Assembly (NCBI GenBank): GCA_012514415.1
Contig: JAAZAH010000356.1
Span: forward strand, 1-28,017
Length of the DNA stretch: 28,017 bases
DNA from: Sandaracinaceae bacterium
GTDB lineage: Bacteria > Myxococcota_A > Polyangia > Polyangiales > Houyiibacteriaceae
Reading direction: 5' to 3'
Part shown: positions 1 to 6,269 of the stretch, one piece after another
Numbering within the stretch: the first letter of the stretch is position 1
How the letters are laid out: the number at the start of each line of letters is the position of its first letter
Program-made: the position numbers and the translations under genes
Notes under the pieces: model-generated
Database searches by the model: none
Told to the model about the DNA's origin: nothing
What the model saw: the letters and a program-made list of their open reading frames with translations, nothing else

Positions 1-105
1 AAGAGCGCGCGGGCAACAGAGGCACTCGGCGGGTTGAGGAGCATGTCCCTCCGCTATCATCCTTGCGCCTACTGAAGCAAAAAACCGGCGATCTCTCCAA
101 AACGT

Positions 106-145
106 AAGCCGCTCGAGACACGACCCGGGTGTCTCCGAGCGGCTT
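106..145 (-). terminator. Strong hairpin, probable terminator
   Basis: The arms AAGCCGCTCG and CGAGCGGCTT pair perfectly. The stem continues inward with AGAC/GTCT after one bulged base and closes on a GC-rich loop. Read on the reverse strand it is followed by ACGTTTTGG, a short interrupted T-run. It lies about 100 bases past the stop of the small reverse-strand gene that ends at 246, so it probably terminates that transcript. On the forward strand it is followed by AACTTT, so it could work in both directions. One forward frame is open from the left edge to a stop at 105-107. A forward gene could therefore also end here, but too little is visible to call one. Confidence 0.65.
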
Positions 146-245
146 AACTTTGGGCTCGCGCGCAGGGCATGCGAAGACGGACTTTCACGCGCGATCCCAT
201 CAAGGGGTTATCCAGCCCCTCGTGGACGTCGATCGATGCGCGAAC

Positions 246-503
246 TCAGCCGATGTTTTCTTTGATGTCGGCCTCGAGCTCGGGCGCCCGGATCGTCCCG
301 ACGGAGCTCTCCTTGACCGCTTCCCGCTCGCGCTTCTCCGCCTTATCGGCGAGACGCTGCTTCATCGTCATCACCTTACGATAGAGCGAAGGGAAGTCTT
401 TATTGCGAACGGCCATCGTCGGAGTTCCGCCTCGAAGAAGCGTCTTGAGGATGAATTCGAGAACTTGGACTTCGCCTGCCGAAAAACTATTGCTGATACG
501 CAT
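246..503 (-). CDS. Small hypothetical protein, 85 aa
   Basis: I do not recognise this family. From the ATG at 503 it encodes 85 residues. The first half looks like an amphipathic helical domain, with FSAGEVQVLEFILKTLLRGG followed by a KDFPSLYRKV segment. A highly charged helix (KQRLADKAEKREREAVKES) and an acidic tail follow. There is no signal peptide, membrane segment or cysteine, so it is probably cytoplasmic. A TTG at 539 would add 12 residues; neither start has a convincing ribosome binding site, and ATG 503 was chosen because it begins the protein-like part. The downstream hairpin at 106-145 and the AT-rich upstream region (about 575-690) fit a single-gene transcript. The charged helical tail resembles small nucleic-acid- or ribosome-binding proteins, but this is only an impression. 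Confidence 0.55.
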   Translation of the reverse strand: MRISNSFSAGEVQVLEFILKTLLRGGTPTMAVRNKDFPSLYRKVMTMKQRLADKAEKREREAVKESSVGTIRAPELEADIKENIG

Positions 504-775
504 AGGAGACGATCTACCATCGAGGGGGCCAAATGACAATGCCCGTCTGGCAACGTACCGTCACGAGCATGTATGGCCACAAAAAAACAGAGAGCAAAAT
601 ACCGATTTTATTCGCAATTTCGGAGTTTACATTTTCTTCGCTTTTTCTGGCCAACGAGGCGATCGGATCGATCTCCTTGACATTTTCGGATCTTCGCCCT
701 GGGGCCGAGCGGCCTCCCCTCGCAGTCCGAACGCTGGGCCTCAAGGAGGGACCCCATGTTTTTTACGAAACACCC

Positions 776-804
776 TTGCCGATGCGAACGCGCTCCGATA
801 TGAT
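776..804 (+). promoter_or_regulatory. Sigma-70-type promoter of the 835 lipoprotein gene
   Basis: A -35 element TTGCCG (776-781; 4/6 to consensus) is separated by exactly 17 bases from a -10 element TATGAT (799-804; 5/6). Transcription would start near 811, giving a leader of about 24 bases with the ribosome binding sequence AAGGGTGG just before the ATG at 835. The -10 overlaps the Fur-like operator at 802-820, so bound Fur would block polymerase. The prediction rests on sequence alone. Confidence 0.6.
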
Positions 805-820
805 AATGAAAATCATTTTC
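802..820 (+). promoter_or_regulatory. Fur box (ferric uptake regulator operator)
   Basis: GATAATGAAAATCATTTTC matches the classical 19-base Fur consensus (GATAATGATAATCATTATC) at 17 of 19 positions. It contains a perfect 7-1-7 palindrome, TGAAAAT-C-ATTTTCA, at 807-821. It overlaps the -10 hexamer and the expected transcription start of the lipoprotein gene at 835, the usual geometry for Fur repression under iron-replete conditions. Fur binding is inferred; related metalloregulators (Zur, PerR) use similar sites, but the match to Fur is the closest. Confidence 0.7.
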
Positions 821-834
821 AAAAAGGGTGGCAT

Positions 835-2190
835 ATGAAGCGACTTCTCTTGATTGGCTTGCTCATGCAAGCCTTCACACTTGGAGCTTGCGGCGACGAG
901 CCAACGGTCGAACCCGAGCCGGACGCATCGGACGGAACGGGAGATCACGATAAGGACGGCGACAAGGATAAAGACAATGACGAGCCCGATCCGCCGAGCG
1001 CCTGTGATGGGGTGATCCCCGTCGTCGAAACGATCACGCCGCGGGACGACGGCCAACCGACCAATCTCGCACTCTGCCCCGTCGAAGGCGGCGTTCGGCA
1101 TCTACGCGTCGAAGGCGTATCCGCTCCGCCGGCGCATACCTCCTACCAAATTTACCTGGGCCTCGAAGACGCCATCGGCGCGCAGGACGAGGTCCCCGAG
1201 GGCGCTCTCCGCCTCATGGCCTATGGTGGGGGGCTCCCCGCACCGCCGGCCTCTTTCACCATCCGCTTTGGCGGCGAATCCGTCACAGTGATGGACACCC
1301 TCTCTTTCATCAACGAAGGGCGGACGTGGTGCGCTGATGTCTTCGACGGAAACGAAGCGCGCTCCCCCGCCGTGGTCCTCTGGGTCGACGGATATCGCTC
1401 CGCCGATTGCCTTGAGCGCTCGACGCTGACGCTTGGGAGCGCGTTCGCCGTCGTTGGTTCGATCGGCGAAACCAAAGGTGCCATCGCCTTCGAGAAGGAT
1501 ACCTACGTCTATTTGGCTGCAGGTCTCGAGAAATCGCCCACGATCACGCTCGACAATGAGCCGGTTCTTTCAGAAGACGAAGTTTCGGCTTGCTCCGCCT
1601 CGCTCCCTGCATCCCTCACAATCGAGCGCGCCGCCGAAGGGAGTACGAGCCGCTTCCTCTGCCCCGTGCCGGGCGGCATCCGACACGTCCGATTTGAGAA
1701 CGTGATCACGCCGCCCAATCATGCGGCGGTTCAGTTTTATATTGGCGCAAGCGAAATCCCGGAAACACACACGGACGCTCCTCCCGAAGGCGCGCTTCGC
1801 CTGATGGCCTATGGAGGATCGTCGCCCCATCTTCCGCCTCAGTTCGGCGCCTATTTTGGAAGCGCCTCGCATCTTATCCCAAACGCCGACTTCCTGACCG
1901 AGGGCGAGACTTTCTGCCTCGATATCTTCGATGGCGACGACGATGTCGGGCCGCGCCTCATTCTCTGGGTGAACGGGCACGAGGAAGCCGATTGCCTCGA
2001 ACCGTCAACGCTCACCCTCGAAAGCGCACACACCATCCTCGACGCGCTCGAAACCGAAAGTGGCGCTGTCACCTTCGACCAGATGAACTTCATCTATCTC
2101 AATTCGAGCGTCGGCGCCGATCCGATCGTGACGATCGACAACCGGACTGTCCTCGACGCCGGCGCTCTCGGGCCCATAAGCGAAGATTAG
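835..2190 (+). CDS. Lipoprotein with two tandem four-cysteine modules
   Basis: This 451-residue protein starts at ATG 835, preceded by AAGGGTGG. The signal peptide ends in a lipobox (LGAC, Cys19), so it should be lipid-anchored. Residues 28-55 form an acidic linker whose repeated D-x-D spacing (DKDGDKDKDNDE) resembles calcium-binding thrombospondin type 3-like stretches. The rest is an internal duplication: residues 57-250 and 253-451 share LCPV.GG.RH, EGALRLMAYGG and CLE.STLTL. Cysteines sit at 57, 81, 166, 192 and at 253, 276, 361, 387, with spacings 24/85/26 and 23/85/26, which suggests two disulfides per module. I do not recognise the domain; it is somewhat like DUF4397-type beta-sandwich repeats but not convincingly so. 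The Fur box at its promoter suggests iron-dependent expression. The in-frame upstream extension is non-coding in character. Confidence 0.85.
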   Translation: MKRLLLIGLLMQAFTLGACGDEPTVEPEPDASDGTGDHDKDGDKDKDNDEPDPPSACDGVIPVVETITPRDDGQPTNLALCPVEGGVRHLRVEGVSAPPAHTSYQIYLGLEDAIGAQDEVPEGALRLMAYGGGLPAPPASFTIRFGGESVTVMDTLSFINEGRTWCADVFDGNEARSPAVVLWVDGYRSADCLERSTLTLGSAFAVVGSIGETKGAIAFEKDTYVYLAAGLEKSPTITLDNEPVLSEDEVSACSASLPASLTIERAAEGSTSRFLCPVPGGIRHVRFENVITPPNHAAVQFYIGASEIPETHTDAPPEGALRLMAYGGSSPHLPPQFGAYFGSASHLIPNADFLTEGETFCLDIFDGDDDVGPRLILWVNGHEEADCLEPSTLTLESAHTILDALETESGAVTFDQMNFIYLNSSVGADPIVTIDNRTVLDAGALGPISED

Positions 2191-2206
2191 GCGCGCCTCG
2201 CCTCGC

Positions 2207-2249
2207 CTCCCCGCCGCGCCTCAGCCTCCGTCTGCGCCGTGGCGGGGAG
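2207..2249 (+). other. GC-rich hairpin after the lipoprotein gene
   Basis: CTCCCCGCC (2207-2215) and GGCGGGGAG (2241-2249) are perfect complements. Three further pairs, one of them G-U, extend the stem inward. It lies 16 bases after the stop of the lipoprotein gene and has no T-run, so it could be a U-less terminator or an mRNA 3'-end stabiliser. Confidence 0.45.
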
Positions 2250-2393
2250 CGATTGAAAACGAAATCACAGCGCTTTGGAGTCCACGCGGCTCGTGTGATC
2301 GTGGGGCGTATCACTCCCGCGGACTTCGAAGCGCGCTCCTCTTTGTAGAGGGGCGTCGGGGTCGAAAAGGTTGCGCTTCGATCCCACCGCGCA

Positions 2394-2452
2394 GCGCGGA
2401 CCGCCACGGATCCGTGGAGGGGCCATCGAAACGTGGCGGTCCGCGCCTTTTT
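2394..2452 (+). terminator. Rho-independent terminator
   Basis: A perfect 15-base inverted repeat, GCGCGGACCGCCACG (2394-2408) and CGTGGCGGTCCGCGC (2432-2446), encloses a 23-base loop and is followed by CTTTTTATT. It is the strongest terminator in the window and is oriented for forward transcription. The only forward gene before it ends at 2190, so it either ends a long 3' untranslated region or belongs to an unrecognised RNA between 2191 and 2393. Confidence 0.85.
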
Positions 2453-2935
2453 ATTCGGCGCCGAGCGTTCAGTCCATGCAGGCAGGCCGAGAAGCAGCCA
2501 CAGCGAATGACGCTTCGCCGGACACTTTTGATGGAAGGCGCCCTCACGGCAAATCTCGGGCGACAGTCTCCGAAAAATCTGCCGTTTCATGTAGGAAAGG
2601 TTTGCCCGCCCATGGACCCGTGGCCGCTTCACATCATGCGCAATCGCACTGTCCATCGATGGACCCTCCGATCGCATGCTCCAGCACATCCTAGGGCAGG
2701 ATCGCCCCATAGAAGTCGTGACGACGCGGCCTCTTTCCGCCATGAACGGTCAGAGCGAACGGAGCCTCTGTCTCGAAGATTGCGCGCGAGCGCAGCGGAC
2801 CCTCGCCGGGAGAGCTCCAAGATGAACTCAGCATTCGCTTGCGATCGACCCAATTCCTTCATCTTCTCGGTGCTTCCACCGAAAGCGTCGCGCGCGGGTT
2901 GACTCAGGGCGGCCTGAACGATAAGCGCGTTCATC

Positions 2936-4219
2936 ATGTGGCTCATTCAAGGCGGTAGGATCGTCGATCCGGCGAATGGAATCGACGCCGAGAAAGATCT
3001 CCTCATCGAAGGCGGCGTGATCAAGGCTGTCGATGCGAAGATTCCCCCTCCAGAAGGCGCCAAGATCATCGACGCCAAGCGGCGCATCGTCGCGCCCGGC
3101 TTCGTCGACATCCACGTTCATTTCAGAGAGCCCGGACACGAATACAAGGAAGACATCACCTCGGGGCTCAAGGCCGCCGCGGCGGGCGGGTTCACCGCCG
3201 TCTGCGCCATGCCGAACACCAGCCCGGTGAACGACGATCCCGCCATCACCCGGGCGATGCTTGAGCGCGCCGAAGCCGCCGGCGGCACGCGCTTTTTCCC
3301 TATCGGCGCCATCACGCGCGGCCTCAAGGGCGAGCAGCTCGCCGAGATGGCCGAAATGAAAGAGGCCGGCATCGTCGCCGTCTCCGACGACGGGCGGTGC
3401 GTGATGAACGCCCAGATCATGCGCCGCGCCCTCGAGTACGCTCGCGATCTCGACCTCCTTGTCATTCAGCATTGCGAAGACCACCACATGACCGCGGGCA
3501 CGCACATGCACGAGGGTCCGAATGCGACCAAACTCGGTATCCGCGGCTTCCCCCGCGAGGCCGAGGACATCATCGTGGCCCGCGATATCATTTTGGCCGA
3601 ACTTACCGGCGCTCGCTACCACGTCGCACACATCTCGAGCCGCCGCTCTGTCCAGCTCGTCCGCGAAGCCAAGATGCGTGGCCTTCCGCTCACCGCCGAG
3701 GTCACGCCGCATCACCTCATCCTGACGGACGATGCGCTTCTCGATTACGACACCCACTGCAAATGCAACCCGCCGATTCGTGAGGAAAGCGATCGACTCG
3801 CCCTCGTGCGCGGGGTCGCCGATGGAACGATCGATTGCATCGCCACCGATCACGCGCCTCATTCGCCGATGGAGAAAGACGTCGAATTCGATCGCGCCGC
3901 GGTTGGCGTCAACGGCCTCGAGACGGCTTGGCCTGCGCTTCTGACGCTCGTCGATCGAGGCGAGCTTTCCATGCGGCGACTTATTGAAGCGCTTACGATT
4001 TCTCCTGTTCGTGTCCTCCCCGAGGTCGGAGGAGGATCGCTGAGCCCCGGCGCTCCGGCCGACGTCGTCATCCTCGACACCGAAGAGCGATGGACCGTCG
4101 GGCGTGAAGCGCTACGCTCCAAATCCCACAACACTCCCCTCCTCGATCAAGAGGTCAAAGGTGCCGTCCAGGCGACGTTCGTCCGCGGGGAGCTTGTCTT
4201 TGAACGCAAAAGAGCATGA
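2936..4219 (+). CDS. pyrC: Dihydroorotase (type I)
   Basis: Catalyses the reversible cyclisation of N-carbamoyl-L-aspartate to dihydroorotate, step three of de novo pyrimidine synthesis, in the cytoplasm. The 427-residue length is normal. The amidohydrolase metal ligands are all present: DIHVH (His60, His62), SDDG (Asp152), QHCED (His179), VAHISS (His232) and ATDHAPH (Asp305). The substrate-binding FREPG follows the HxH motif, and the C-terminal KSHNTP segment is typical. The enzyme should therefore be active. The start ATG 2936 begins the conserved WLIQGGRIVDP strand but has no visible Shine-Dalgarno sequence. The stop overlaps the carA start (ATGA), implying coupled translation. The pyrB often found directly upstream is missing. 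I prefer dihydroorotase to hydantoinase because of the motifs and the carA neighbour. Confidence 0.95.
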   Translation: MWLIQGGRIVDPANGIDAEKDLLIEGGVIKAVDAKIPPPEGAKIIDAKRRIVAPGFVDIHVHFREPGHEYKEDITSGLKAAAAGGFTAVCAMPNTSPVNDDPAITRAMLERAEAAGGTRFFPIGAITRGLKGEQLAEMAEMKEAGIVAVSDDGRCVMNAQIMRRALEYARDLDLLVIQHCEDHHMTAGTHMHEGPNATKLGIRGFPREAEDIIVARDIILAELTGARYHVAHISSRRSVQLVREAKMRGLPLTAEVTPHHLILTDDALLDYDTHCKCNPPIREESDRLALVRGVADGTIDCIATDHAPHSPMEKDVEFDRAAVGVNGLETAWPALLTLVDRGELSMRRLIEALTISPVRVLPEVGGGSLSPGAPADVVILDTEERWTVGREALRSKSHNTPLLDQEVKGAVQATFVRGELVFERKRA

Positions 4220-5295
4220 ACGAACCTGCCTATCTCCTCCTCGAAGACGGAACCCTCTTCCACGGGACTTCCTTCGGTGCCCCGCTCGCCGGCGCCGTCG
4301 GCGAGACGTGCTTTTGGACCGGGATGACGGATTACCAAGAGACGATAAGCGATCCTGCGCTCTCAGGGAAAATCCTCGTCCTCACCCATCCGGGCGTCGG
4401 GAACGTCGGGGTAAATGCCCGCGATCTCTCGTCGGACAAGCCTCGCATCCGCGCACTCATCGTCCGCGAAGCTTCCTCCCTCGCTTCGAACTATCGCTCC
4501 GAAGAGTCGCTCGGTGACTACCTGATTCGCCACGGAATCCCCGCGCTCACAGACATCGACACACGCGCGCTCACGCTCCACATTCGCGAGAGCGGTCCGC
4601 TCCGGGGAATCGTCGGCTCGGGCGATCCGAAGGGCCTCGAGTCGATGTTCCAATCCGAAAGCGCTCCGGCCGAACTTCCGCTTCTCGAAGAGCCGGTCGA
4701 ATGGACGGAAGGCTCTGGCGAGTGGAGACGCGGAGAGGATCGAAGCGGTGAGGGGCTCCGCATCGGCGTACTCGATTGGGGCGCGCGGCGCGAGCTCCTC
4801 CGTCTCATCGTGGACACGGGTGCTTCGGTCGTTCGCATCCCCATGTCGGCAAGCGAAGACACGATCCGCTCGCTCGAGATCGATGGGCTGATTCTCCCGA
4901 ATGGCGCCCTTGAACCTCTGCTGAAGAGCGCATCGCTTATCGACGGCATCGGCGCGCTCATTGGGAAAAAACCGCTGCTCGGAATCGAGAGCGGCGCCCT
5001 CATCCTCGGGAGCGCCCTCGGCCTTCAAATCGGTCCGCTCAAGGCGGGCCGGCGCGGGCCGAACCACACCGTGCGCGAGCTTGATAGCGGCGCGCTCCTT
5101 ACAACGACGCAAAACCACGGCCACCGCATCGAAAGCGAGACGCTTCCCCCAGGCCTCGAGATCACGCACCGCCACCTCCATGGCGGTGATATCCAAGGCT
5201 TTCGTGACACGGAGAAGAAGCTCCTCGGCATCCAGTTCTCGCCCGAGCGCACGGACGATCCGACTCTTCGCACGTATTATTCGTGGCTTCGGTAG
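4216..5295 (+). CDS. carA: CarA homologue with a non-catalytic glutaminase domain
   Basis: Homologous to the small subunit of carbamoyl-phosphate synthase, which hydrolyses glutamine and passes ammonia to CarB. The 359-residue length is about normal and the frame is uninterrupted. The N-terminal domain is well conserved (residues 10-135: EDGTLFHG, MTDYQETISDP, GNVGVN, DIDTRALT). The class I glutamine amidotransferase domain (about 180-359) has lost its active site. The GICLGHQ elbow reads GIESGAL, with Glu258 at the nucleophile Cys position; the HPE motif reads SPE, with Ser342 for His; SNGPGDP reads PNGALEP; and the Ser of DPSY is Ala48. QNHG is kept. By comparison with E. coli Cys269/His353 it should not use glutamine. 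It might support ammonia-dependent synthesis, as in mammalian CPS1, or be regulatory. It overlaps pyrC by 4 bases; carB is not nearby. Confidence 0.88.
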   Translation: MNEPAYLLLEDGTLFHGTSFGAPLAGAVGETCFWTGMTDYQETISDPALSGKILVLTHPGVGNVGVNARDLSSDKPRIRALIVREASSLASNYRSEESLGDYLIRHGIPALTDIDTRALTLHIRESGPLRGIVGSGDPKGLESMFQSESAPAELPLLEEPVEWTEGSGEWRRGEDRSGEGLRIGVLDWGARRELLRLIVDTGASVVRIPMSASEDTIRSLEIDGLILPNGALEPLLKSASLIDGIGALIGKKPLLGIESGALILGSALGLQIGPLKAGRRGPNHTVRELDSGALLTTTQNHGHRIESETLPPGLEITHRHLHGGDIQGFRDTEKKLLGIQFSPERTDDPTLRTYYSWLR

Positions 5296-5396
5296 CGGAC
5301 GAGGTCGTTCTCTCCGCTCGCCGCCGAATGCGAAGCCGCCCCCGGAGCATTTCCGCGCACTTTCGGGGCAGCGCAGGGATTGCTAAGATCGCGAGG

Positions 5397-6266
5397 ATGA
5401 GGTCGCTCGTCGCGCTCCTGTTCACCCTCTTCGTCCTCGCGTCCGCGTTCACCCCGGCGCGCGGCTTGGCCGAGGGCGGAGCGATGCTGACGCGGCCCGC
5501 CCCGGGAATGAGCCCTTTTGCCAAACGGGTCGCTCTGCCTCCGGCGTCCGAGATCGCACCCGAGATCGCGCCCGAGGCCATCCCGGAGCCGCCCCGCGAC
5601 GCCATCCCGCCTCTCCCCTCCTATTCGGCACTCACGGCGAAGAGTGTCGAGCTTCAATTTCTCCGCTCGAGCTTCTCCGTTCTCGCTCAGCGTGAATCGA
5701 ATCCTGTCCTCGATGGGGTGATGCAAACGCTCATCGGTGGGCTGATGATCGGCATCGGCGCGGGCGTCGAGGGGCTCCATCAACCGACTCGGAATTATTA
5801 TTATATTCTAGGCGCCTCGCAGCTTGCTCGCGCCGGGCTCTCTTTCGGCATCCGCCCCGATTCGCGGGGCGCGTTCACCGCCTTTGATGCGATGCCCGAG
5901 AGCACGGCCGAACTTGCAGACCGAAAGATCGCATTCGGCGCAGCACAGCTCAAAAAACTCGCTCGACAGCATCGTGCGCGCCGCCTCATCGGCAACTCCA
6001 TCAGCATCGCCGCTGGCATCGCTCCCCTCCCCTTCCTCTTTCGAGACGGGCTCGGCATTTACAGCGGATGGCAGATCCTCGTTATCGCTACCGCGACGAT
6101 CGATATCGTAAGTGGAATCGTCGGACTCGCCATCGCCTCTCCAGCGGAGAAGCGCGAGCGCGCCTACCAAGAGCTCCGCGAAAAACGCGGCGTTGCCAAC
6201 CTGAGGCTCGCCCCCCTTTCGCTTCCCGGCGGAGGGGGCATCCAGCTGGGTTTGAACTATTTCTAG
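5397..6266 (+). CDS. Unknown exported protein, 289 aa
   Basis: I do not recognise this family. The ATG at 5397 begins a clear signal peptide (RSLVALLFTLFVLASAF, cleavage probably near ARGLA). The GTG at 5283 in the same frame would add an Arg-rich extension overlapping carA and is unlikely. After the signal come a Pro/Glu-rich segment (about residues 45-75), then hydrophobic glycine-rich stretches (QTLIGGLMIGIGAGVEG, GNSISIAAGIAPLPFLF, WQILVIATATIDIVSGIVGL). The C-terminus GGGGIQLGLNYF ends in Phe, as outer-membrane beta proteins often do. Placement could be inner membrane with several helices, or outer-membrane associated. It follows carA by 101 bases without a terminator, so it may be read through from pyrC-carA. 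Its stop is 3 bases from the stop of the convergent gene. Confidence 0.75.
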   Translation: MRSLVALLFTLFVLASAFTPARGLAEGGAMLTRPAPGMSPFAKRVALPPASEIAPEIAPEAIPEPPRDAIPPLPSYSALTAKSVELQFLRSSFSVLAQRESNPVLDGVMQTLIGGLMIGIGAGVEGLHQPTRNYYYILGASQLARAGLSFGIRPDSRGAFTAFDAMPESTAELADRKIAFGAAQLKKLARQHRARRLIGNSISIAAGIAPLPFLFRDGLGIYSGWQILVIATATIDIVSGIVGLAIASPAEKRERAYQELREKRGVANLRLAPLSLPGGGGIQLGLNYF

Positions 6267-6269
6267 CGC

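Larger units (their letters stand above)
2191..2935. other. Long intergenic region without a convincing gene
   Basis: These 745 bases separate the lipoprotein gene from pyrC. Several frames are open on both strands, but they translate to Arg/Pro/Ser-rich products typical of GC-rich non-coding DNA and lack ribosome binding sites. What can be supported is a U-less hairpin (2207-2249) and an intrinsic terminator (2394-2452). The stretch 2453-2935 shows no recognisable protein, tRNA or repeat, and no remnant of pyrB was found upstream of pyrC. TTGACT at 2899-2904 could be a -35 element for pyrC, but only a poor GATAAG lies downstream at short spacing. A structured RNA cannot be excluded by eye. 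Confidence 0.5.

Noticed and set aside
1..105. Possible 3' end of a forward gene at the left edge
   Set aside because: Two forward frames are open from the edge to stops near 75 and 107, but about 30 codons without recognisable features are not enough to call a gene.
533..838. Forward 101-codon frame with GAGGGGG upstream and a stop overlapping the lipoprotein ATG
   Set aside because: The arrangement mimics translational coupling, but codon use (AAA, TTA, ATA) is unlike the neighbours, the product looks non-protein-like and the frame runs through the promoter and Fur box.
2651..2664. 14-base perfect palindrome GTCCATCGATGGAC
   Set aside because: About one or two such palindromes are expected by chance in 28 kb and nothing nearby suggests an operator.
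2453..2935. Possible decayed pyrB upstream of pyrC
   Set aside because: No aspartate carbamoyltransferase motif could be found in any frame.
2629..2946. Reverse-strand frame of about 105 codons overlapping the pyrC start
   Set aside because: The first 50 residues look slightly protein-like, but there is no ribosome site, the second half is low-quality sequence and it overlaps the pyrC start antisense.
2828..3862. Long reverse frame antisense to pyrC
   Set aside because: Product is Asp/Gly/Arg-rich shadow sequence; pyrC on the other strand is unambiguous.
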